Source of the DNA: Fasciola hepatica
Taxonomy: Eukaryota > Platyhelminthes > Trematoda > Plagiorchiida > Fasciolidae
Length of the DNA: 64,000 nucleotides
Reading direction: 5' to 3'
NCBI GenBank assembly: GCA_948099385.1
Contig: CANUEZ040000113.1
Coordinates: 7,576,501-7,640,500 of the forward strand
The position numbers and the translations under genes are program-made. A model generated the notes under the pieces. The model did not search any database. It was not told the DNA's origin and worked only from the letters and a program-made list of their open reading frames with translations. This document shows, one piece after another, positions 45,191 to 54,686 of this stretch. Numbering within the stretch: position 1 is the stretch's first letter; every line of letters begins with the position of its first letter.

Positions 45191-45889
45191 GGATCCTTAG
45201 CAGAGTCAAAGGTTTGGTATAAAGGTACTGATTCTTCCTACCTGCCTAGGCCCTGCTGTCAGTGCGCGCGTCTAATGCTCGTCGTCAACGTTCTACTACT
45301 GGTCGCACCTAATCCATTGGATACACAGACGTGAGGCTAGTCTACATCTTCCACAAGACCAAATGACCGATGGCGGGCGTGAAGGGTCACATAGACGTTG
45401 TCCTCGTAAGGGGCCGTCCGGTCCTGGATGTACGTGCTTGAGTGTGTGTGTGTGAGTGCGTGTGTGTGTGTGTGCCGGGGGTACAGGGAAATCACAGGTA
45501 TGACTACACATCAAAGGAGGACTTTCTGCAATGTCAACAAAAGTCCGCGTGGCAAGAAAACGAGTAAAATGTAGCATGTGTGCGTGACCTGAGCTCCGCT
45601 ACCTCCACATATGCAAGGGGCATTCGGTAGCGTCAACAAAAAGCAAAACAACGAACACTGCCACATATTTGATGGGTTTACGGGACGTAGAGTGCGTCGT
45701 GCATGCGTGTATGTATCGGGATGTACAATGGGGTCGCACTCATCACCACATATCGGAAAGAACCTTCTGTAATGTCAACGAAAAGACCGCAAGCACCTTG
45801 ACGTGTTTGACGGAGACCGTGTGGTATATATGGTGTTTCTTTATCCACCTCGATTACTGGTGTGAAAAAGGTTTACTGGGCCTCAGGGT
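45191..45889 (-). repeat. BEL-M 3' leader with (GT)n and diverged repeats
   Basis: No coding. A GT microsatellite occupies about 45,440-45,475. Three diverged blocks share an aatgtcaacaaaa or gcgtcaacaaaaa core, at about 45,530, 45,635 and 45,775, each preceded by a cacat or acatat word. This suggests an old tandem array with a unit of roughly 105-140 bp. Confidence 0.5.
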
Positions 45890-46921
45890 AATCAGCTCCT
45901 CCGTCTTCGCTCTCGAGTAGGTTAATACTGCGTATGTCACGAATGAGCACTCCGTTAGCTGTCTTCACCTACACTGTTCTTATCATTCCGTCAGTGCTTT
46001 TGATGGTTTCCGTAACTACTCCCAAAGACCAAGTGCTGAAGTGTGCGCGTTCGTCGGCGATCATAACCACGTCCCCAACTTTGAATGGTCTTGTTTTGGC
46101 CAGCCACTTCTGTCCAGTCTGCAAAGCCGGCAGGTACTCCCGCAGCCATCGCCTCCAGAAGACCTCGGCCAGATAGTTCGCTTGCTTCCACCCGTGTAGG
46201 TAGCTCCCACGAAGGTTTACCGGCCCTTGGAAACCCTCGTTCGACCTAACGTCAATAAGTCTTTTGGGGTGAGCGTCAGGTGGGTGGGGTCGCCGTACAA
46301 TACTGGAACCAGGGGGCGGTTGTTCAGGATTCGCTCCACCTCAGTCATGACGGTGTTCAGGGTCTCGTCGTCGGGCGGCTGCTGCTCCATGATTGACAGC
46401 AATATCCGTCTGGCAGACCGGATCATGCGTTCCCATACGCCGCTTCGGTGGCTGGCATTTGGGGGGTTGAAATGCCATCGTATGCCGTAGGCCACGGTTT
46501 GATCCTGCAGTTCGTCCCTGTTTATGTTCTTGTGCCAACGCTGCAATTCCCGGTGAGCGCCCACAAAGTTCGATCCATTATCTGAGTATATATCGGCCGG
46601 TACGCCTCTTCGGTTGATAAATCTTTGCAAGGCCCGTAGAAACGAATCGGTCGTCATCGAATGTGCGACTTCTAGGTGTACCACACGTGACTTCATGCAC
46701 GCCATGATACATCCGTATCGCTTTTCTAATCGTTTCCCGCACTTGATCCACAAGGGCCCGAAATAGTCCAACTCGGTGTCACTGAACGGCCACCAGCCCG
46801 TAGTCACCCTGCATTCTGGTAGTGGGGCCATGAGTTGTTTGCCTGCTTGGCATTGCGTCTCCTGCATTGCACACACCGTCGGATTACGCGTTTTACAGTC
46901 TCTCGTCCTCTCAACAACCAA
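45890..46921 (-). pseudogene. BEL-M integrase core and C-terminal domain
   Basis: The ORF 46,217-46,921 carries GKQLMAPLPECRVT, the first catalytic block TELDYFGPLWIKCGKR, the second IYSDNGSNFVGAHRELQRW, and the third PNASHRSGVWERMIRSARR; D, D and E are all present. After a frameshift near 46,210 the DUF5641-type tail follows down to about 45,890 (WKQANYLAEVFWRRWLREYL, then FKVGDVVMIADERAHFSTW). The integrase would join the element's DNA to the host. Well preserved apart from the shift. Confidence 0.92.
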
Positions 46922-47448
46922 AGACGCTTTCGGATGACGCTCGTCACGTGACTTTCCCCGGCATGTCCCTCCACGGCGTGGACGTGTTGAATCATTAGCT
47001 CTACTACAGGTTGTCTCGCAGGCAGCAGCATAGGATACTTTGTGTCGAAGTTCAGGTGGGCGTTGGTCAGCCTACCATCCACCCGCAGCAGTCCGTCGAT
47101 GAGTTTGGGGTTTAAACGCTTCAGCTCGCCTCTTGGAGATGGCATGTCATTATTGGTCGGCCCCACTCCTTCCGCCCTCTTGAGTTCTCGGGCGAAAGCC
47201 TCGCGTTGTATCATTCTGAAAATATCGTATTTTGCAGCTTGTAGCTCATCGGGGCCTATCGGGCCGACCCGTATCCGACCTAAGGGCCGTAGCCCTTTCA
47301 TGCCTAGTAAATTTCTCTTGAACCCGGTTAACCAAACTAGCGAACGAAGCGTCTTCATCCAGGAAGAAAACCTGACCAGTCGCGATAGAATGGATGACGC
47401 TTCGACGACGTTGGTTGCTATCACTACGCCTTTGATCTCCAGTTCCAC
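46804..47448 (-). pseudogene. BEL-M RNase H-integrase linker and zinc-binding domain
   Basis: A frame of 214 codons reading VELEIKGVVIATNVVEAS, SRLVRFSSWMKTLRSLVWL, then the H2C2 block PVVELMIQHVHAVEGHAGES, IRKRLWLLRGRETVKRVIRR and CVQCRRRNAKQA. It joins the pol frame upstream across an A6 run (T6 at 47,460-47,465 on the plus strand) and joins the integrase core downstream by a second shift near 46,845. Both ends of this frame are therefore created by indels. Confidence 0.88.
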
Positions 47449-48739
47449 TTCCGTAGGGGTTTTTTAATTCGAACACGGTCCAGTCCTGTTTGGGCAATTG
47501 CAGGAAGTTCGGCCCTCTCGTCCACGTGTCCAGTTGCCTGAAGTTGTTCGCACCTCGGAAGCACAGCTCGGCCGGATTATCGCCAGACCTGACATAACTC
47601 CACTGGTGCGTGGCTGATTCATCGTGGATAATCGTGAGCCGGTTAGCAACGAAAGTACTAAACCGGCTCCGGACGTTGTTGATATAGTAAAGTACTATCG
47701 TTGAATCCGTCCAGAAGCTCACCGACCAAATGTAGAGATCGAAACATCTCTTCACAGCTTGCACCACCCTGACTGCCAACACGGCTGCGCTGAGTTCGAG
47801 GCGTGGGATTGAGACCGACTTCAGTGGAGCAACGCGGGCTTTGGCGAACAGGATCCTCGTGATATATTGTCCATCTCCTGCGCACCATCGTCCGTACACC
47901 ACAGCTCCATAACCGACTTCGGATGCATCGGAAAAGGCATGTAGTTCTCCAGTACGTGTCGTATGGCCGGGAGTCAAACATCGTGGGATTCTTATGTCCC
48001 CCAATTTCCTCAAGGTGTTCAAAAATTCTTCCCAGTCCAGCCGGTCCCCTCGGTCCAGTGACTGGTCCCAATCAACTTTCTTACGGCACAGCCGCTGCAG
48101 CAAAATCTTTCCGGGTAGCAGCCATGGTGAGACGAAACCGAGCGGGTCGAACAAACTTGAGACGGCAGATAGTATGCCACGACGGGTTATTGGCAGCTCG
48201 GGAACGTTTAGTTCGAAAACAAAATCGTCCGTTTCCGCGTCCCATTGTATCCCTAAAGTGCGCTCGATAGGAAGTGGGGAGCCGTCCAAATCTCTTACCC
48301 TTTCGGCCTTTTCGTGATACGGGATGACCTTCAGCACTTCCGAAGCGTTCGACATCCATTTAGTTAGATGGAAGCCACCCTCTTCCAGCAATCTCGTCAG
48401 ACCCCTGAACTGCTCTAGAGCTGATTCCACATCATCGAATGACCCAAGGTAGTCGTCGACGTAGAAGTTCCTGCTGACGCTTTCTACCACCGTCCGATGT
48501 ACTAGATCACCATGTTTGTTCGCTGATTCTCGGAGGGCGTAGTTGGCACAAAATGGTGACGATATGGCTCCGAAGGGGTGGACGGTCATCCTATAATTCA
48601 CCACCGCGTTGTCCCGGTCGCTCCCTTCCCACCACAGGAAACGCAAAGCACCTCGTTCTCCTACCGGAATCTTCACCTGATGGAACATTTCCCTAATGTC
48701 GGCAGACAACGCCACTTTACCCACTCTGAAACGGCACAA
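47449..48739 (-). pseudogene. BEL-M RT palm and RNase H
   Basis: It begins in RT with VGKVALSADIREMFHQVKIP (motif A), then YRMTVHPFGAISSPFCANYA and the active box NFYVDDYLGSFDDVESA. The connection is GILSAVSSLFDPLGFVSPWL; RNase H runs from AFSDASEVGYGAVVYGRW through VSIPRLELSAAVLAVRV to FWTDSTIVLYYINNVRSRF. One 497-codon frame covers all of this, but it reads 200 bases too far at the end after the A6 shift near 47,463. The sequence SGDNPAELCFRGANN replaces the usual N.AD..SRG. Confidence 0.93.
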
Positions 48740-49274
48740 AACATCGATCAGTGGTCCAGTCAGGCCCCTGTAGTAGGCGATCGTTTAACGACTTGCCCTG
48801 GAACTTGGCCGCACAGTCGAAAACCACGCGCAGTTTATTGGGTTTTTTGGGGTTGATAACCGGATGGTGAGGCAGATACCAGATACCCTTTTTGCTGTCG
48901 GTGTTAACAGGCACCCTTTCGACGTAACCGAGGGCCTCGTTTCGCTTCATCAAATCCGCGTATCGTTCCCACAGATTCTGGTCTCGAATGAAGCGTTCTT
49001 TTAGTCGTAGTAATCGTTGGAGAACATAATTTCTGTTGTCAGTCCACGGGTCGACCGGTGTGCGCCATGGAAGGGGAACCTCGAACTGTTTTTTGAGGCC
49101 TCTAGAGCCTTGCCGCACCGTTTGTAGAGCGAAGTGATCCTCTTGAGACAACGTCGGTTTGTCGTCTCCAATGCCATGAAACTCCTCTTCGTACAGCCGT
49201 TGCAGATGATACTCTATGCGGTCTGTTTCGGCGGATAAGTAATTCACGGAACCGCGTACCCCTACTGGACCGTA
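48717..49274 (-). pseudogene. BEL-M protease-RT linker and RT fingers
   Basis: In phase with the protease frame after one TAA (49,275-49,277). It reads LYEEEFHGIG, LKKQFEVPLPWRTPVDP, then the finger motifs WYLPHHPVINPKKPNKLRVV and FDCAAKFQGKSLNDRLLQGP. A frameshift at about 48,760 ends the frame early and moves RT into the 48,739 frame. Confidence 0.9.
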
Positions 49275-50306
49275 TTACATCCATCCCAGAGCCGTGCGTA
49301 CGGCATAAGGTGCCTGGCGGTCGCCCACTCTCTGGTCAAGCACCCAATGCGCCTCTGGCACGTCGCAGCCGATGAGGATATCCACCTCATCATCTTCCCA
49401 GTCTACAACGGTTACATCCTGCAGGTGGGGCCACCGAGTCAAGATTGCGTTCACCGACCTTGGTGCTCGCATGGGGAGATCCGCTAACGTGAATGCCTCC
49501 GTTGGTTCAATTTCCTCGTTAGTGACTAGAGAGATGAGTTGCAGCCTTAATCTACCGGCAGTCATTACCTGTGTTCCGCCCACCGTGCTCACTGCTAACG
49601 ACGTCGCACCTTTAGCCAGTTGGTGTTTGTCGGCAAACCGCTCTTTCACTAAAGTGGTGTCGGATCCACTATCAACGAAAGCCAACGCCTTGACTATCCC
49701 AGTCGGAGTCACTACTTCCACGGCCACTACGCCTAAACGTACCGGTTTACTGGCAGATTGTGAAGTTGAACAGATCACGCTGGGCTTGGCACTCGCCTCG
49801 GATATGGTTACTCTCGCCTGATGCAGCAGCCGATGGTGTCTGCCCGTGCAGCCCTCGTAACCACATCGATTCCTTGTTCTACAGGCTGCTGCCCGGTGCG
49901 TGGTGTTGAGACAGATAAAACATGCTCCTGCAATCCTCGCCATTCCCCACCGTTCGTCTATTGTGGCGTTGCCGAACTTGGGGCATTCTGGTAGGCCATG
50001 GCTAGTACCACAGGATCTGCAATTTGGTTTCGCCGTAGCATCTCGTGAAATGACGTGTGTGTTGGTCCAAGGCTGGTACTTTGGATGTTCCCGTACAGGG
50101 GTTTGGACTTGGCTAGTACTGGGCTTGTTTGCTCGGTTGCTGTCCCGGATGAGTCGGCCGAATCTGCTGTCAGCTATCTTCGTTTGCCTGTCCAAGTATT
50201 CGGTCAGGTCTTCGAAGTTGGCTTCTCTGTCGCTTCGGCTTATCCGTTCAGCTTCTTCCGCCCACCGACCCTGTAGTTCGGGAGAGAGGTGACGGACTAT
50301 GCCTTA
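49275..50306 (-). pseudogene. BEL-M gag C-terminus, zinc knuckles and protease
   Basis: From about 50,300 down it reads the capsid end (HLSPELQGRWAEEAERISRS, FEDLTEYLDRQTKIADSRFG), two or three zinc knuckles (CRSCGTSHGLPEC; CFICLNTTHRAAAC; CGYEGCTGRHHRLLH), then an aspartic protease with the intact catalytic AFVDSGSDTTLV and the conserved DILIGCDVPEAHWVLDQR. It ends at TAA 49,275 after TALGWM, where the BEL-2 frame continues with V. The protease would cut the polyprotein. The upstream edge is the solo LTR at 50,312. Confidence 0.92.
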
Positions 50307-50696
50307 CAAAGTGTAACAGCCGGTCGTGGAAAATCCCCCTTTTTCCCTCGCGATTCAGTGTTTTTTTCCCAACATCACTCATTTCCATACACTATTGACT
50401 TGTCTTTACGAAATGGTTGTTTTTCTGGACCAATTGTTGTTTGTTCGCGCCCAGAGCGCTATTTTGGCACATCCTTGTTCAGGACCTGCGTGACGCACGT
50501 GCTGTCTGCTCACACGCTGCTATTCGGTTTCTCGTTGTTGAGACTTTGTGATCGTATTATTGAGGTTTGTATATTGTTTACGTCATTGTTTATTTTAATA
50601 ATCTAGTATCGTAGAATTATCACGGATAATCGCCTTCTGATTTCGGGATCCGTTGCGAATTTGGCTACGCATTGCTCAAATGTTCGTAACACAAAG
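50307..50696 (+). repeat. Solo LTR (family A) inside BEL-M gag, CAAAG duplications
   Basis: The LTR spans 50,312-50,691 (380 bp), starts TGTAACAGCC, ends GTTCGTAACA, and lies in the opposite orientation to its host element. It is flanked by CAAAG at 50,307-50,311 and 50,692-50,696. It closely matches the reverse complement of the BEL-M 5' LTR. Deleting it with one CAAAG rejoins the gag reading from LDAMHTL toward the HLSPELQG block, with one TAA at the join. A same-family insertion reduced to a solo LTR. Confidence 0.93.
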
Positions 50697-51474
50697 TGTG
50701 CATGGCGTCTAGGTCAGCCCTGTAACCTAAATGGTCAAGGGCTATTGAGCAGTTCTGCATCTTAATCACTAGGTCAGCCATAGTGTAGACGTCGCCCTTG
50801 GTTCTCTTTGCCTCTGCCATCACGCCCTCTATTAGGTTACGGGCTACTTTGAAAGGTTGGTCAAACAACTCCCTTAGAATCTTCCTTGCCCTTGTGTAGC
50901 CTTGTTCTGGGTCCAGCATGGTGCACCCGTCGATAACTTCTCTTGCTCGGCCTCGGCAGTAGTGAGCAAGGTAGAGAAGCCTTTGCCCAGGGTCGGTTAC
51001 CTTATTTTCAACGAACGTCTCGAACTGCTTGACAAACTTGCAGTATTGCTCAGCTCGCCCGTCGAAAACCGTTAGCTCCACTCTAGGCAGATCGATCGAT
51101 GGTGGTTTGTAGTCGGCGGCCGGCGTGGGGTTCCCTACCTTATTGCACCCTGATCTATCGGAAGTGTCGAAGTCACTGGTCTCAAGCTCTCGCTGTTTCT
51201 GTGTACACTTCTCTGCTTCCTGCGCCTGTAGTCTAGCCGATAGTAACTGTTGCTCTAGGTCTAGTATTCTCAGCTTATATAAATCGACATCCTTACGATC
51301 AATATTGTTCTCAATAACACATGAGCTAGCACTGACAGGACTAGGCGATCTAGCATTAACTAAAGAATGATATGTATCCAAAACCTCCCCAGAGACTTGC
51401 CGTCTTACTTCCTGTCCGGATTCGACTGCTTTTGATCCTTTTCTTGGCATTTTGCGTGCTTTTCCTCGTTCCAA
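50665..51474 (-). pseudogene. BEL-M gag, N-terminal and capsid-like part
   Basis: Open from near the LTR to the solo LTR. The start ATG is probably the internal one 26 bases further in (51,448), giving MPRKGSKAVESGQEV. A coiled-coil segment follows (LYKLRILDLEQQLLSARLQA), then the DUF1759-type domain: LPRVELTVFDGRAEQYCKFV, QRLLYLAHYCRGRAREVI and KILRELFDQPFKVARNLIEG. The last residues before the stop come from the inserted LTR. It forms the particle shell in intact relatives. Confidence 0.9.
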
Positions 51475-51491
51475 ATTGATCTATTGAGTAT

Positions 51492-51868
51492 TGTAACGAA
51501 CGTTTGAGCAATGCGTAGCCAAATTCGCAACGGATCCCGAAATCAAAAGACGATTATCCGTGATATTCTACGATACTAGATTATTACAATAAACAATGAC
51601 GTAAACAATATACAAACCTCAATAATACGATCACAAGGACTCAACAACGAGAAACCGAGTAGCAGCGTGTGAGCAGACAGCACGTGCGTCACGCAGGTCC
51701 TGAACAAGGATGTGCCAAAATAGCGCTCTGGGCGCGAACAAACAACAATTGGTCCAGAAAAACAACCATTTCGTAAAGACAAGTCAATAGTGTATGGAAA
51801 TGAGTGATGTTGGGAAAAACACTGAATCGCGAGGGAAAAAGGGGGATTTTCCACGACCGGCTGTTACA
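51492..51868 (-). repeat. BEL-M 5' LTR (377 bp)
   Basis: On the minus strand it begins TGTAACAGCCGGTCGTGG and ends with GTTCGTTACA. The end nearest gag shares a core with the BEL-2 LTR (gta-cgtagaat, then gatttgggctacgc-ttgct type blocks). CCTGT directly follows at 51,869-51,873 and may be a target duplication, but its partner is lost with the truncated 3' LTR. Frames of 69-108 codons inside LTR copies are not genes. Confidence 0.92.
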
Positions 51869-51873
51869 CCTGT

Positions 51874-52560
51874 TACTGGACCAACTACCAAAAACCAAAT
51901 CATCCCCTTGTGACGGACGTTAGAAGCCATCATTGAAGCGGCTGTAACTCAAACCCCGGAGCTGGACCAATTCATTCTTTCCCGAAGGGAATAGACCGAA
52001 CTCAAATTCTTTCCCTCGTTTGGTGAGGATTATAGTACAACCATGTAAATCTATCCATCGTCCTATCATATATGGAGCCACTGTTTACTTCGCTACTATA
52101 GAGATGGGAATAGCCTCTGGCCACCTCGTAAATCTGTCGATGATGGTAGGCGATAATTATGCCCCTGTGATTGGGACAATGGACCGACCATGTCTACGTG
52201 GGTGTGAGCGAAACGAGCATCAGTCTTAGCAAAGGTAAAGATAGGCAAGGCTGCTTGCCCATGCTCTTTGGATCGTTGAAGTTGTAAACTCTGTTTTGCC
52301 CACTTACGAACACCTTCATTCGTGGAAGGCTAGACGTATCGTACAGCGACTAGTGGAGGCTGGCTGCGATGCCTGGATGAGGGAGTCCACGTAGGCTATG
52401 GGACCCAAGGCGCTGATATGAAGGCAGTACGACTGGTAGAGGCAGACCAGTAGGTGCGTCGAGGAACATAGTCACAACACTGGTGGCCAGAGGTAAGGAC
52501 TGACACTGTAGCGATGATAAATGAGCAGCTTCCATACATGAGGCTTCCTACGCCTGAGCC
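51874..52560 (-). pseudogene. Gypsy-B integrase relic
   Basis: Near 52,200 the minus strand gives DARFAHTHVDMVGPLSQSQG (first catalytic D in H-V-D). Near 52,130 a second frame gives IIDRFTRWPEAIPIS, the invariant block after it. Near 52,030 it gives ILTKRGKEFEFG, in which the second catalytic D of TDRG is changed to K. Near 51,930 TAASMMASNVRHKG stands where family members have the LKAAI...S segment. The BEL-M LTR interrupts the gene there. Inactive. Confidence 0.75.
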
Positions 52561-52727
52561 ACGGCCGTGACATGACCGTCTAAAACGGGGGATTTATTAG
52601 TATTAAGCGATATACTCAACAACGCATCTGCAACACGGTTCGACCCACACTGAACGTGTTGCGGGTCGGTCGTGGACTGAGAAACATGATCAAGTGTTTG
52701 ACTTCTCGTGAAGAGTAATGGTCAGAC

Positions 52728-53021
52728 TTAGTAGGCAAAGCTTACGTCAAAGGAGCTAATTCTTCGAGAAGAAAAATCTAACGGTTGCCAAATTCCAGAA
52801 ACGGACTTTCGCAGGACCGCTTCGATGGTGAAGTCGGATGCACCCACCGCTATGCTTAGCGTACCGGACGGAACTGGGTGCAGTAGGATAGTGGTCTCAG
52901 CTAATGTTGCTTCAATCTCCGGGGAAGCTATTCGTGGATTACCACGAAAAGGGTCGGCTAATGGAGACAAACGCTTAGCAGCATGGGGTGTGAAACGATC
53001 GTGGAACTTAACCGATCGCAA
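52728..53021 (-). pseudogene. Gypsy-B RNase H / connection relic
   Basis: A 97-codon frame reading FHDRFTPHAAKRLSPLADPF, then ETTILLHPVPSGTLSIAVGA, SDFTIEAVLRKSV and WQPLDFSSRRISSFDVSFAY. This is the gypsy RT-RNase H junction; the first RNase H catalytic aspartate (A-V-D-A-S in relatives) has become glycine. Continuous frame but truncated at both ends by stops. Confidence 0.85.
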
Positions 53022-53079
53022 ATATGCCTCAAGCTCCTTGACTGTGGACGGCGTGGAGTAATCTAGAGTAGCAAGCGGT

Positions 53080-53760
53080 TTATCCTCGCGATGTCAAATG
53101 GCCTCTCGAGCGGTCCCGTGGCCGAGGAACGCGAGTTGTGGCTTGCCAGATTTACATTTACTGGGACTGACTACTTTTTGATGTCCGGATGAACTGTGAA
53201 GTAGTAGCGCCAGATTTTGGAAATGTTCATCTGCACTGAACGACGCGATTAGCCAGTCATGGATGTATACGTGAAAAAACCCCGGTCTCGCTTAACGCTA
53301 CGGATAAACCTTTGTAATGTATGAGCGGCACTTAGCGAAAAATGCATACGTAGGAACTCATCCCAACTAGAGGGAGTCGTGACGGCTTTTGTCTTCATAT
53401 CTTTAGCGGCGACTGGGATCTACCGATATGCTCGTACCAGACCGATCTTAGAAACTACCGCCTAGCCGTAAAGTGACGCCGTGATGTCGTGTACGCAGGG
53501 TATCAGATGGCCATCATGATGGGTAACCGAGTTTAGTGCTCGACATTCTTCACAGTGCCTCCATCTGACTCATTCGTTTTCGGGCTCCAAATGTAGAGAT
53601 GAAGCCCACGGGCTGTGAGAAGGACAAACAGCGCCTTCAGAAGTGTACAACCAAACTCACTTTTGGCGAAAGCCAGTCAGTCCAGTGCCAGTCGGTTTGA
53701 TCATGCCGTGACGGGTGATCCGTTGGTGACAATGTGGTGTGCCGCAAAATCGGTCACTGC
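53080..53760 (-). pseudogene. Gypsy-B reverse transcriptase relic
   Basis: Around 53,600-53,400 the minus strand reads SPWASSLHL, ECRALNSVTHHDGHLIPCVH, DITASLYG and SKIGLVRAYR (the catalytic aspartate of SKIDL is now G). Near 53,380-53,290 it reads IPVAAKDMKTKAVTTPSSWD, EFLRMHFSLSAAHTLQRFI. The YIDD box is replaced by TYTSMTG near 53,260. All in correct order but across frames; not functional. Confidence 0.82.
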
Positions 53761-53929
53761 GCCCGCCCCCTCAAATGGTTTAGAGGAGGTGGGGAACTTG
53801 GCAAAAGAAGACTGAAAGGCGCGAGCAATGTTTGGGCACAAACCTGGGATTCGGTGTGACTATGTTCGAGCCTCGGACCCTTTAAGTTTGGTGACCAACT
53901 AGGGATCGATAAGCTTCAGCTTACGTGAA

Positions 53930-54190
53930 TCAACATTAATCATGGTGCTGCAGAACAGCAAGTCCTACCTTGCCAGTGGAAACATCCTCAGGGATGAACC
54001 CCCGTAGATGCCCTCGTCGTGGTCCCAGGTTGACCACAAGCGGTCTTTCGCCGTGGGTAGGAATGGATAAACCGTTCTCCGCGGACAGCCGAAGCAAGGT
54101 GGTCGGTGACTTGACTTTTCCAGCCGAAGTGACAAAAATCGGGCCCAGTATCAACTAGATACCTAGAGTTATTGCGAGAATCATGCTCAT
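53930..54190 (-). pseudogene. Gypsy-B protease relic
   Basis: The minus strand shows NSRYLVDTGPDFCHFGW with an intact D-T-G catalytic triad, then in another frame LLRLSAENGLSIPTHGERPL, VVNLGPRRGH and EDVSTGKVGLAVLQHHD, the last replacing the family ILGADFL..F. It matches the single-domain retropepsin of CsRn1-type gypsy elements. A frameshift lies after the DTG. Confidence 0.75.
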
Positions 54191-54199
54191 AAAACAAAC

Positions 54200-54686
54200 G
54201 GCCGACCCAAGACAGTTTGCCGGAGAGTACGCCCGCTTCAGCTCGCCAGCAGCAGCTTTTCCCGCTGCATATGAACAAGGCTATGTCCACCTGATGGCGG
54301 CTGGTCCGAAAACGCGGTGGAACCAGCAAAAGCCGCTAGTAGGATTTGCAGGTTTTGGTAGACGCAGTTGAGGCTGATTCGCGGTGGACTTGGGCTGTGG
54401 AGGGCTCCCGTCCATGTCTTTGCCTGCTTGGGCTGTATTGACAGGTGGGTGCTTTTGCCCTGTCTTTAGAATACAGTCGGAGTTGGACAGGTTGAGAGAG
54501 ACGAGGCCTCTCCGGCCTTTCGTCCAGGTCAGCATTCTGATATGGCCCGAAGTCATGGTCATGAACGGGCTGATCCCAAAGCCGGCACGGACGGCAACCT
54601 CATCAGCTGCGGAGGCAGCTGGTTCCAGAGACGTATCCTCGCGGACAGCTATAACGGTGGTCTGAACTGGTTGGTCGTACCAACAT
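54200..54686 (-). pseudogene. Gypsy-B gag C-terminal relic
   Basis: It reads QPVQTTVIAVREDTSLEPAA near the LINE-C junction, then PPQPKSTANQPQLRLPKPAN and GFCWFHRVFGPAAIRW, a stop, and PCSYAAGK. The C..H...........(C)..PC arrangement fits the CHCC gag motif known from the CsRn1 lineage, with the third cysteine lost. In intact relatives this region binds the element's RNA. The upstream portion continues beyond LINE-C at 61,642. Confidence 0.7.

Larger units (their letters stand above)
44978..51868 (-). mobile_element. BEL-M: BEL/Pao retrotransposon, minus strand
   Basis: 5' LTR at 51,492-51,868, then gag, protease, RT, RNase H, integrase, C-terminal domain, a 0.7-kb leader and a truncated 3' LTR at 44,978-45,170, all read on the minus strand. 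It is a sister family to BEL-2: LTR ends and the polypurine tract are alike but LTR lengths differ (377 and 714 bp). It is inserted in the integrase of gypsy-B. Five or six lesions and a solo LTR inside gag show it is dead, but its pol is well preserved. Confidence 0.92.

Noticed and set aside
45423..45577. Possible his/thr-rich repeat protein on the minus strand
   Set aside because: Created by the GT microsatellite.
46227..48317. Several plus-strand frames of 85-141 codons opposite the BEL-M pol gene
   Set aside because: Antisense shadows of a well-supported minus-strand coding region.
51576..51854. Similar 69-108 codon frames at 44,959-45,209, 50,289-50,606 and 51,576-51,898 resembling a small conserved protein
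   Set aside because: All lie in copies of the same LTR; conservation is explained by LTR homology, and they run through LTR ends.
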